From NCBI GenBank assembly GCA_040080835.1, contig JBEBHP010000002.1, positions 186,001 to 250,000 on the forward strand: a stretch of DNA of 64,000 nt. Reading direction: 5' to 3'. A model generated the notes under the pieces. That model was not told where the DNA came from. It saw only the letters and a list, made by a program, of their open reading frames with translations, and searched no databases. Made by a program: the position numbers and the translations under genes. Below, piece by piece: positions 26,424-34,457 of the stretch. The stretch comes from SZUA-430 sp040080835. GTDB lineage: Bacteria; Pseudomonadota; Alphaproteobacteria; Micropepsales; Micropepsaceae. Each line of letters starts with the position of its first letter. Position 1 is the stretch's first letter.

Positions 26424-27737
26424 CTAACGCTTGTGCAGAGCTACATAGTCGCGCTGTGGCGCGCCAACATATAGCTGCCGCGGTCTCCCGATCTTCTGGC
26501 TAGGGTCTTCGATCATTTCTGCCCATTGCGCGATCCATCCAACCGTGCGCGCAAGGGCGAACAATGCGGTGAACATGGAAGTTGGGAACCCCAGCGCCTT
26601 CAGCGTAATACCGGAATAGAAGTCGATATTTGGATAGAGCTTTTTTTCAATGAAATAGGGGTCGCTGAGTGCAATTCTCTCAAGCTCCATTGCAACCTGA
26701 AGCAGGGGGTCGTTGCGAATCCCAAGTTCATCAAGAACCTCATGGCAGGTCTGCTGCATGACTTTCGCACGCGGGTCATAGTTCTTGTAAACCCGGTGTC
26801 CAAATCCCATCAGGCGGAAACCCGAATTCTTGTCCTTGGCTCTTGCGACATACTCGGGAATGCGGCGGACATCGCCAATTTCCTCGAGCATGTGCAGCGC
26901 CGCCTCGTTGGCGCCACCGTGTGCCGGCCCCCACAGGCAGGCAATGCCGGCTGCGATGCAGGCAAAAGGATTGGCACCCGACGAACCTGCCAGACGTACC
27001 GTTGAAGTCGAGGCGTTCTGCTCGTGATCAGCGTGCAGGATGAAGATGCGATCCAGGGCACGCGCCAGCACCGGGTTGACCTTGTATTCTTCCGCGGGGA
27101 CCGCAAAGCACATGCGCAAGAAATTCTCGGAATAATTCAGCTCGTTGCGCGGATATATGAATGGCTGACCCACCGAGTACTTGTAAGCCATTGCAGCAAT
27201 CGTCGGCATCTTGGCGATCATGCGATGGCTGGCAATTGTTCGCTGTTGCGGATCGTTGATGTCGGTTGAGTCATGATAAAACGCAGAAAGTGCACCGACG
27301 ACGCCGCACATGACCGCCATCGGGTGAGCGTCACGGCGAAAGCCACGGAAGAACTGGCTGATCTGCTCATGCACCATCGTGTGGCGAGTTATCTGCCCAC
27401 GAAACTGCTTCAGACGGTCTGGGCTGGGCAGGTCACCGTGTAACAGGAGGTAACACACCTCGATGAAGTCGCTGTGCTCGGCAAGCTGGTCGATCGGGTA
27501 CCCGCGGTACAGCAACACGCCTTCATCACCGTCAATATAGGTGATCGCGCTTTCACAACTCGCCGTCGACGTGAAGCCCGGGTCGTAGGTGAATACGTTG
27601 CCCTCGCCATAAAGCTTTCGGATGTCGATGACATCTGGACCTACAGTACCGCTCGAAACCGGAAGTTCGATATTCTTACCTCCGAGAGCCAGTGTCGCCT
27701 TCCCGGCGGGTTTGGAGGCCAACGGTGCCTGTGACAT
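26424..27737 (-). CDS. gltA: Citrate synthase (type I, hexameric type)
   Basis: A 437-residue entry enzyme of the TCA cycle. The active-site histidines lie in GPAHGGANEA and GFGHRVYKNYDPRA, and the aspartate in PNIDFYSG. Two ATGs compete: AAGGAG (27745-27750) is only one base from the ATG at 27743 but seven bases from the ATG at 27737, so the second is preferred and the product begins MSQAPLAS. The gene follows gltX on the same strand with a 130-base gap, likely holding its own promoter. Confidence 0.96.
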   Translation of the reverse strand: MSQAPLASKPAGKATLALGGKNIELPVSSGTVGPDVIDIRKLYGEGNVFTYDPGFTSTASCESAITYIDGDEGVLLYRGYPIDQLAEHSDFIEVCYLLLHGDLPSPDRLKQFRGQITRHTMVHEQISQFFRGFRRDAHPMAVMCGVVGALSAFYHDSTDINDPQQRTIASHRMIAKMPTIAAMAYKYSVGQPFIYPRNELNYSENFLRMCFAVPAEEYKVNPVLARALDRIFILHADHEQNASTSTVRLAGSSGANPFACIAAGIACLWGPAHGGANEAALHMLEEIGDVRRIPEYVARAKDKNSGFRLMGFGHRVYKNYDPRAKVMQQTCHEVLDELGIRNDPLLQVAMELERIALSDPYFIEKKLYPNIDFYSGITLKALGFPTSMFTALFALARTVGWIAQWAEMIEDPSQKIGRPRQLYVGAPQRDYVALHKR

Positions 27738-27867
27738 GTCCATTCTCCTTTGACGCGTTCGTCCGAGCCGACTCGACAGCTCCGGCCATTGTGCATTGCA
27801 ATATATTCAATTCCGTTGACGAAGCGCGAACGATTCGTTCACCACTTCCTGAAGGCAATTCGGAGGC

Positions 27868-29265
27868 CTACGTGCCTAATTGATCCCTAATTCGGGCAAC
27901 GGATTCCGCTTTTCCGAGCACAAACAGCACGTCGTATATGCCCGGAGAGGTAGATTTGCCCGTAAGAGATGCTCGCAATGGTTGTGCGATCATCCCCAGC
28001 TTGGCACCAGATTTTTCAGCGAATTCCTTCGTCGCCTTCTCAAGCGCCGCAGCCGTCCAGTCAACGCCTTCAATCGCCGCCAGCCACCGACCAAGCAAGA
28101 TCCGGCTATCGGGTGACAACAATTTGGCAGCAGACGCATCGATGTTCAAAGGGCGCTGAACGAACAGATATTCGGCATTCCCCGCGAGTTCGACCAGTGT
28201 CTTTGCTCTCTCCTTGAGGCCTGGCATGGCCAGCAGCAGCTTTTCCTTTGAGATGGCAGTAATCACGCCACCCTTTGCCGCGATCAGATCTGAAACGCGG
28301 TCAGCAAGCCGACCGTCGTCGGCCAGCCGCACATAGTGACCATTCAGGTTGTCCAGCTTCTTGAAATCCACGCGCGAGGGGCTGCGTCCGATGCTTTCGA
28401 GGTTGAACCACTCAATGGCCTGTTCGGTCGAAATGATTTCCGCATCTCCATGGCTCCATCCAAGTCGCAGCAGGTAGTTCCGCATGGCCTCAGGCAGATA
28501 ACCCAGATTCTTGTATTCATGAATTCCAAGCGCCCCGTGCCGCTTCGACAACTTCGCACCATCTTCGCCATGCAGAAGTGGCAAGTGCGCATATGTTGGC
28601 TGCGGCCACCCCATTGCATCGATGATTTGTCTTTGTCTTGCGGCGTTTGTCAGATGATCATCACCCCGGATGATATGCGTCACACCCATGTCGTAGTCAT
28701 CAACGACTACTGACAGCATGTAAGTGGGCGTTCCATCAGATCGCAGCAACACGAAATCATCAAGGACGTCATTCGAGAAGCGAACGTCTCCCTGAACCTG
28801 GTCCTGAATTATTGTTTCACCTGCGCGAGGGGCCTTGATGCGGACGACAGGCGGAACGTTGGGTCGCTGGTCTGCTGCACTCCTGTCGCGCCAGCGCCCA
28901 TCATACCGGATCGGAAGGTTAGCTGCCCGCTGCTGCTCGCGCATGGCTTCGAGTTCTTCAGTTGTCGCGTAACAGTAATAGGCATGTCCGCGTTCAACCA
29001 ATTGCCGGGCCACTTCCGCGTGCCGTTCAGCGCGCGCAAACTGGTAGACGACGTCATCGTCCCAATCCAGCCCGAGCCACGCCATGCCATCAAGGATCGC
29101 GTCAATGGCCTCCTTTGTGGAACGCTGACGATCGGTGTCTTCAATTCTCAGGCGGAAGATGCCCGTGTTCTTTCTTGCGTAGAGCCAGTTGAACAGGGCT
29201 GTGCGGGCGCCGCCAATGTGCAGGAACCCGGTGGGAGAGGGCGCAAATCTGGTTACAATTTTCAT
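27868..29265 (-). CDS. gltX: Glutamyl-tRNA synthetase
   Basis: A 465-residue class I synthetase that charges tRNA-Glu. RFAPSPTGFLHIGGARTA contains the HIGH-like motif, and AKLSKRHGA the KMSKS-like one. The C-terminal anticodon-binding domain is helical. ATG 29265 is the conserved start; the 18 codons before it are unconserved. It is divergent from comEC. Confidence 0.96.
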   Translation of the reverse strand: MKIVTRFAPSPTGFLHIGGARTALFNWLYARKNTGIFRLRIEDTDRQRSTKEAIDAILDGMAWLGLDWDDDVVYQFARAERHAEVARQLVERGHAYYCYATTEELEAMREQQRAANLPIRYDGRWRDRSAADQRPNVPPVVRIKAPRAGETIIQDQVQGDVRFSNDVLDDFVLLRSDGTPTYMLSVVVDDYDMGVTHIIRGDDHLTNAARQRQIIDAMGWPQPTYAHLPLLHGEDGAKLSKRHGALGIHEYKNLGYLPEAMRNYLLRLGWSHGDAEIISTEQAIEWFNLESIGRSPSRVDFKKLDNLNGHYVRLADDGRLADRVSDLIAAKGGVITAISKEKLLLAMPGLKERAKTLVELAGNAEYLFVQRPLNIDASAAKLLSPDSRILLGRWLAAIEGVDWTAAALEKATKEFAEKSGAKLGMIAQPLRASLTGKSTSPGIYDVLFVLGKAESVARIRDQLGT

Positions 29266-29355
29266 GTTACTCGGGCTTCGATCATACACTAGTGAAACGG
29301 GTGCCGCTGGCCAGCCCATGCCTTAACCCGATCATCAGACCAAGAAGAAACGAGC

Positions 29356-31536
29356 ATGCCGCTTGAATTGTTCTATCAAGCAAACGGCCTGTTTCGGAAG
29401 GCCATGATTGCGCCTGGCAGCGCTCTCTCGTCGCAGTTCAAGAGTCTGACGGCCTTCATTCACGCAGGCTGGACAGCGGATCTGCAGCGCCGAACCCTGT
29501 TTGTGCCTGTGCTGCTGGGCTTGGGAATTGGCATCTACTTCTCCGGCACGACCGAGCCGCCTCTCTGGACGGCGGCAGCGCCGGTTCCATTCCTGATGCT
29601 CCGGTACTTGGCAGCCTTCACAAACCGGCCAAGTGCAATGGACGCATCATTCGCAATTCTGATCGTTTCCATGGGATATTCCCTTGCCGTCGCCAGGGCG
29701 AATTACGCTTCATCGCCCAGTGTGACAGAGGCGACTGCGCTGACAGCGTTGGCCGGCAGAATTATTGAAGTCGAACCAAACTCGAGAGGTGGAACGAGGC
29801 TAACAATCGCAATTCAGGCGACCGACGTTGCAAGCGAGATCGCTCCCGCTCAGATCAGGCTTTCGACAAGCAGGCTGCGCGACGACCTCAAGCCGGGCGA
29901 TTTGGTGCGGTTTGAGGCAGAACTGAAACCGCTTCCGCCTCCCGTCATCCCGGGCGGATTCGATTTCGGAAGAAAACTGTGGTTCGAAGGCGTTCGGGGA
30001 ATTGGATTTACGCTTCGAAACATCGAGACGGTCGACGGTCCACAGCGAATCGGGCCCTTGGGCGCCTTGAAGATCGCGATCACAAACCTGAGGCACGATA
30101 TCAGCACCCGCATCAAGTCCGCGATGTCTGCGCGAATTGGACCACTGGCAGCGGCGTTTTTAACGGGAGAACGCAGCGCAATCGACGAAGCGGACAATCA
30201 GGCGATGCGTGACTCAAGCCTCGCTCACCTGCTTTCGATTTCGGGGCTGCACATGGTGCTCGCCGGCTTCGGATTCTTTGCTGCCGTCCGTTATGCCCTG
30301 GCGCTTCTTCCTCTCACCGCCCAGCGACCCTCCACCAAAAAGCTGGCTGCAGCGTGCGCATTGCTGGTCTCATTTGCCTATCTGGTTCTGAGCGGCGCAT
30401 CCGTCCCGACGCAAAGGTCATTCGTTTCGGTCGCGGTGTCGTTTGTTGCAATCATCGCAGACCGCAACGCGCTGAACATGCGCACCGTTGCCCTCGGCGC
30501 GTTCGCAATCCTTTGTATCACACCTGAAGCCTGGCTCGACCCCAGCTTCCAGATGTCGTTCAGCGCCGTTGTCGCCCTCATAGCGATGTATGAGTGGTGG
30601 AACACCACGCCGCACGCAGTTGCGCCCGAACGGGGAGTTTTGGGTTCGCTCATTGCAATGCTGGCAGGAGCCGCAATGACAAGCCTGGTCGCAGGCCTCG
30701 CAACCGCGCCGTTCGCTGCCTATCACTTCAACCGAATGTCCCTCTATGGTGTGGCCGCCAACGTCATGGTCTCGCCAGTGGTCAGCATGATCATCATGCC
30801 GACTGGCGTTCTGGCAATACTGCTCATGCCCTTCGGACTGGAAGCCTTGCCCTTGCAGGTCATGGAATGGGGATTGACGCTCATGCTGAATATTGCGCAC
30901 TGGGTAGCCTCTTGGCCGGTAGCGACAGTGTCGCTACGCGCGTTTCCGATTGAAGCGCTGTATGCAATCGCGTTGGGTGGGCTCTGGATCTCGATCTGGA
31001 ATGCAGGATGGCGCTGGCTGGGATTAATCGCCGTTTTGACCGGTGTGATGATCCCGATATTCTCGACCCAGCCGGACATCATGATTTCCGCTGGCGCTGG
31101 CAACATCGCGGTCAGGACTGGCACCGGGCAGTTCAGTTTCCTCTCTGCGCGCAAAGCCAGATTTGATGCCGAGATGTGGTTGAGGGCAGACGGTGACCCG
31201 AGGGAACTGAGCGGCGCACTCAAGAACAAGGACGGCGGATTCCAGTGTTCTGGAAGCGTCTGCGTTGCACCCGTAAAGGACGGCAGGAACTGGCTTGCCT
31301 TTGCAGACACCCAAGCCGGCTTGATCTCGGCCTGCAGCTATGCGGACATCGTGGTCACACCTTTGCTGAAGGATGTCACTGGCTGTGCGTCCGCGAAGCT
31401 GCTTCTGGATGGGCAGAGGTTGCAGTCAGAAGGCGCGATCGCAATCTACGTGGACGCTCGCGGACTCAGCTGGCAATCAGTGAACCAGGTGCGCGGAAAA
31501 AGATTATGGGCCACCGGCTCAGCCAGCGGCCCATAA
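29356..31536 (+). CDS. comEC: ComEC/Rec2-family DNA uptake membrane protein
   Basis: A 726-residue polytopic inner-membrane protein of the type that passes single-stranded DNA into the cytoplasm during transformation. After two or three membrane segments comes an OB-like DUF4131 domain (about 130-230), then the competence domain with SLAHLLSISGLHMVL and many membrane segments up to about residue 570. The C-terminal 150 residues sit where other ComEC proteins have a metallo-beta-lactamase domain but show no HxHxDH motif. No other competence genes are in the window. Confidence 0.9.
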   Translation: MPLELFYQANGLFRKAMIAPGSALSSQFKSLTAFIHAGWTADLQRRTLFVPVLLGLGIGIYFSGTTEPPLWTAAAPVPFLMLRYLAAFTNRPSAMDASFAILIVSMGYSLAVARANYASSPSVTEATALTALAGRIIEVEPNSRGGTRLTIAIQATDVASEIAPAQIRLSTSRLRDDLKPGDLVRFEAELKPLPPPVIPGGFDFGRKLWFEGVRGIGFTLRNIETVDGPQRIGPLGALKIAITNLRHDISTRIKSAMSARIGPLAAAFLTGERSAIDEADNQAMRDSSLAHLLSISGLHMVLAGFGFFAAVRYALALLPLTAQRPSTKKLAAACALLVSFAYLVLSGASVPTQRSFVSVAVSFVAIIADRNALNMRTVALGAFAILCITPEAWLDPSFQMSFSAVVALIAMYEWWNTTPHAVAPERGVLGSLIAMLAGAAMTSLVAGLATAPFAAYHFNRMSLYGVAANVMVSPVVSMIIMPTGVLAILLMPFGLEALPLQVMEWGLTLMLNIAHWVASWPVATVSLRAFPIEALYAIALGGLWISIWNAGWRWLGLIAVLTGVMIPIFSTQPDIMISAGAGNIAVRTGTGQFSFLSARKARFDAEMWLRADGDPRELSGALKNKDGGFQCSGSVCVAPVKDGRNWLAFADTQAGLISACSYADIVVTPLLKDVTGCASAKLLLDGQRLQSEGAIAIYVDARGLSWQSVNQVRGKRLWATGSASGP

Positions 31537-31581
31537 CGACTTGCAATCAGTTCAACTCAACGGCAGACCGCCTGCTGTATT

Positions 31582-32298
31582 TCAATACCGACGGAACAGG
31601 CCAACCAGTCGACCCTGCACCTTCACCCGGTCAGAGTTGAAGATGCGCGTCTCGAACGACGGATTGGCGGCTTCAAGCGCAATCTGCGAGCCCCGCTTCC
31701 GGAGGCGCTTCAGCGTCGCTTCATTGCTGTCGACAAGCGCCACAACGATATCACCGGAGTGCGCATCTTCGCTGCGCTGGATGATTACCGTGTCGCCGTT
31801 CAGGATCCCCGCGTTGATCATCGAGTCGCCCGCAACCTCAAGCGCATAGTGCTCGCCGCTTGAGATGAGCGTCTGCGAAACCGGCAAACTGTCGGTCACG
31901 TTCTGCAATGCCTCAATCGGCGTGCCGGCGGCGATACGCCCCATCACGGGTACTTCGACCAGAGGTCTCAAACCGCCGCTGCCCCTGCTCGCAGCAGCCC
32001 GAATGCCACCGCCCGAGTCCACCACGCCAAGGCTCGGCCGCTTGGCGGTGACCGTGCGTGATCGCTGGCTGGGCGCGTTCGAATTTTCAGGGAGTTTCAC
32101 CACCTCCAGAGCACGGGCACGATGGGCGAGGCGGCGCAGAAACCCGCGTTCCTCAAGCGCCGTGATCAATCGATGGATGCCGGATTTGGACCGCAAATCC
32201 AGTGCGTCCTTCATTTCATCGAAGGACGGGGCAACCCCTGTTTCCCGCAGTTTGTCGTGAATATACATAAGCAGTTCGTATTGCTTACGGGTCAGCAT
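31582..32298 (-). CDS. lexA: SOS response repressor LexA
   Basis: A 238-residue repressor-protease. The N-terminal winged helix (LTRKQYELLMYIHDKL to about residue 70) binds DNA; a Ser/Gly/Arg-rich linker (70-112) leads to the S24 peptidase domain. The autocleavage site is A124-G125, with catalytic S159 (GDSM) and K197 (EATLKRL). Start ATG 32298 is fixed by homology. Two SOS boxes lie 19-59 bases upstream, so it should control itself. It ends the trpG-trpDC-moaC-moeA-lexA order common in this class. Confidence 0.97.
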   Translation of the reverse strand: MLTRKQYELLMYIHDKLRETGVAPSFDEMKDALDLRSKSGIHRLITALEERGFLRRLAHRARALEVVKLPENSNAPSQRSRTVTAKRPSLGVVDSGGGIRAAASRGSGGLRPLVEVPVMGRIAAGTPIEALQNVTDSLPVSQTLISSGEHYALEVAGDSMINAGILNGDTVIIQRSEDAHSGDIVVALVDSNEATLKRLRKRGSQIALEAANPSFETRIFNSDRVKVQGRLVGLFRRY

Positions 32299-32316
32299 GT
32301 CAGGCACCTCAAATTG

Positions 32317-32331
32317 GAACACATTTAGAAC
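32317..32331 (-). promoter_or_regulatory. LexA box, proximal
   Basis: Read on the minus strand this is GTTC-N7-GTTC, an exact match to the direct-repeat SOS box known in alphaproteobacteria. It begins 19 bases upstream of the lexA start codon, inside the likely 5' untranslated region. Confidence 0.75.
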
Positions 32332-32342
32332 AATCCGCGTTT

Positions 32343-32357
32343 GTTCTATTCTCGTTC
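32343..32357 (+). promoter_or_regulatory. LexA box, distal, overlapping the lexA -10
   Basis: GTTC-N7-GTTC on the plus strand, in opposite orientation to the proximal box. It overlaps the putative -10 of lexA, which is how a repressor site should lie. The two boxes are 11 bases apart. Confidence 0.78.
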
Positions 32358-32370
32358 TGTAAATTGTCAA
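32343..32370 (-). promoter_or_regulatory. Putative lexA promoter
   Basis: TTGACA (32370-32365 on the minus strand) is followed after 16 bases by TAGAAC (32348-32343). The consensus -35, its position just upstream of lexA, and the overlapping SOS box support an own promoter inside the moeA-lexA gap of 138 bases. Confidence 0.6.
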
Positions 32371-32436
32371 TGAAGAAAATGGCGCCGCACTAAAAAAATT
32401 AGTGTTGTTGCGCGTCAGAATGGCTGAAAAAAGTGC

Positions 32437-33636
32437 TCATTCGAAGGTTAACACGCTCACGGTCGCACCCGCCGACCGTGCGGGATCCAGCGGCGGGCGC
32501 ACGATCAGACCATCAGCCGCAGACAGAAAGCGCAACATGCTGGAGTCCTGCACCAGGACCGGGCGAACCCGCACGCGACCGCCTTCGGCAACTGTCAGGA
32601 CGGCGCGACAATAGTCCTGCCTGGTGTCATTTGGCGGCAACGCTGTCTCGATCTCGGCTTCCAAAAACCGCCAGACCGGCCTCCGATCGCCGAGCAGCGC
32701 GTAAATGAGTGGTTTGAGGAACAGAAGCGAACAGACAAACGCCGAAACCGGATTGCCAGGCAAGCCGAGAAACCTGACGCCCCGATATCTGCCCGAGATC
32801 AACGGCTTGCCAGGTCGCATGGCAATTTTCCAGAAGCCCACGTCGAGATCGGGAGCGAGCGCCTTCTGCACCAGATCATAGTCACCAACCGATGCCCCGC
32901 CTATCGTCAGAATGACGTCGTAATCCTGAGCGTTAGAAAGCTTGCTGCGAATGTCAGCGATGTCGTCACGTGCGATGCCAAGATGCACCGGAAAGCCACC
33001 CCAGAGTCGAATGTCAGCCATAAGCCCGTACGGTGAAGAACTGACAATCTGATGCGCCAGCAGCTCTGAGCCCGGCGGGACAAGTTCGTCCCCAGTCGCG
33101 AGTATTGCGACACGTGGCTGTCGCACACAGCGAAGAGCTCTGTGATTCATCGCTGCAGCCAGCGACAGCGCGCGGGAACTCGCGATGACACCCTTCTTCA
33201 GCAGAATGTCGCCCTTTTGAAAATCGAGCCCCGAACGGCGAATGTGGCGCCCGGGCAGGACCTCGACGCCGTGGTTGACAGACATTGCATCGGCGGACCG
33301 CTCCACATTTTCCTGGATGACGATCGTATCGGCGCCTTGCGGTAAAGGTGCGCCTGTGAATATCCGGACCGCCTCACCTGCGCCGACGGTTCCCGCAAGT
33401 CCCGCACCCGCAGCAGAAACGCCAATCACACGAAATGTTGTAGCTGGCCCTTTGAAATCCGACGCGCGCAGCGCGTAACCATCCATAGCGCTCACATCGC
33501 ACGGCGGATTTGTCACGCGCGCAGGGATGTCTTCAGCAAGCACCCGCCCGGCCGCGTCATTCAGCGACACGATCTCCGGCGCAAGCACCTGAACGTCTGC
33601 GACTACGCGCGCTTGGGCTTCAGAGACCGAAAGCAT
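32437..33636 (-). CDS. moeA: Molybdopterin molybdotransferase MoeA
   Basis: A 399-residue enzyme that inserts molybdate into adenylated molybdopterin. SAMDGYALRASD, the MPT-binding block ILATGDELVPPG and TIGGASVGDYDLV, and MRPGKPL then LPGNPVSAF are conserved. Its start is two bases after the moaC stop on the same strand, so the two cofactor genes are coupled. The last 70 residues form the family's beta-barrel domain IV. Confidence 0.96.
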   Translation of the reverse strand: MLSVSEAQARVVADVQVLAPEIVSLNDAAGRVLAEDIPARVTNPPCDVSAMDGYALRASDFKGPATTFRVIGVSAAGAGLAGTVGAGEAVRIFTGAPLPQGADTIVIQENVERSADAMSVNHGVEVLPGRHIRRSGLDFQKGDILLKKGVIASSRALSLAAAMNHRALRCVRQPRVAILATGDELVPPGSELLAHQIVSSSPYGLMADIRLWGGFPVHLGIARDDIADIRSKLSNAQDYDVILTIGGASVGDYDLVQKALAPDLDVGFWKIAMRPGKPLISGRYRGVRFLGLPGNPVSAFVCSLLFLKPLIYALLGDRRPVWRFLEAEIETALPPNDTRQDYCRAVLTVAEGGRVRVRPVLVQDSSMLRFLSAADGLIVRPPLDPARSAGATVSVLTFE

Positions 33637-33638
33637 GG

Positions 33639-34457
33639 TCAGCTCGTGTACAGATCATCGGGCGACACGCCCAGCGCGGTTGAAAGCTTTTGCTCCTCGC
33701 TTTTTGACAGCGAATGCGTGCGACCATGCAGGAACGAATAAAGGACGCCCACGGGCAAATTTGCATCGCGGGACCACGCGTGAGCTGTCAGACCGCGCGA
33801 TTGCATGAACCGCCGGAGCGCGTCCCGCTTTCCCAGTGTGTCTGCGTTGGGCTTTCGCTTTGCGGCATCAACCGGTGCTTCCGGTTTGGCAGGCGCGCGC
33901 ACGCGGCGAACGCTTGCCTGAACGGCGCCGGCGGCATGGCGAAGCACAGTATGCCGCGCGCCCGAAGACTTGCCTTCAGATGGGTCGGCTCGAAACGCAC
34001 CAGACTTGCCGCCTTCCTTGCTGATGAGCCGTATTGCTTCGATCACAATGTCCCGTTCCACGGCCTTGAGCATGTCATAGATTGTGAGCGCCGCAATCGA
34101 TGCCGCGGTAAGTGCTTCCATCTCGACACCGGTATTGCTGTTGACACGCACGGTTGCAAGTATGCGGATGATGTTCTCCGCTTCATCTGGCTCGCACAGC
34201 ACCGTGATGCCGGAAATTGGAAGCGGATGGCATAGCGGGATCAGCTCCGACGTTTTCTTGGCCGCCATGATGCCGGCAACACGTGCCACCGCCAGTACGT
34301 CGCCTTTTGGGGAAGTTCCATCAAGCACCAGCGCCAGTGTCTCGGGTTTCAGCCTGACGATCGCCTCAGCCATCGCGCTTCGTTCGCTGGCTCCCTTGCC
34401 GGAAACATCGACCATGTGTGCCTGGCCTTTTTCATTGATGTGGGTCAGCTTTGTCAT
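33639..34457 (-). CDS. moaC: Cyclic pyranopterin monophosphate synthase MoaC fused to a C-terminal HTH domain
   Basis: A 272-residue protein where MoaC is normally about 160. Residues 1-158 are a complete MoaC: AHMVDVSGK, the substrate-binding LIPLCHPLPIS, and GVEMEALTAASIAALTIYDM with the catalytic region, ending GGKSGAFRAD. After a Lys/Arg/Ala-rich linker (159-209), residues 210-272 form a helix-turn-helix of Cro/XRE type: ALRRFMQSRGLTAHAWS, then LPVGVLYSFLHGR and LSTALGVSPDDLY. The frame is continuous and stops with TGA two bases before moeA. The ATG overlaps the trpDC stop (ATGA). A DNA-binding role for the extra domain is inference. Confidence 0.93.
   Translation of the reverse strand: MTKLTHINEKGQAHMVDVSGKGASERSAMAEAIVRLKPETLALVLDGTSPKGDVLAVARVAGIMAAKKTSELIPLCHPLPISGITVLCEPDEAENIIRILATVRVNSNTGVEMEALTAASIAALTIYDMLKAVERDIVIEAIRLISKEGGKSGAFRADPSEGKSSGARHTVLRHAAGAVQASVRRVRAPAKPEAPVDAAKRKPNADTLGKRDALRRFMQSRGLTAHAWSRDANLPVGVLYSFLHGRTHSLSKSEEQKLSTALGVSPDDLYTS

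Noticed and set aside
27828..27840. GAACGATTCGTTC palindrome upstream of gltA, looking like a LexA box
   Set aside because: The repeats are inverted with a five-base gap; the box used at lexA here is a direct repeat GTTC-N7-GTTC, so it does not match.
31506..31533. TGGGCC...GGCCCA inverted repeat at the end of comEC
   Set aside because: It lies within the coding region, has a long loop and no T-run; likely incidental.
32388..32404. CACTAA-AAAAA-TTAGTG hairpin between moeA and lexA
   Set aside because: Only six mostly A-T pairs and the T-run is in the loop, so it does not fit a terminator for moeA.
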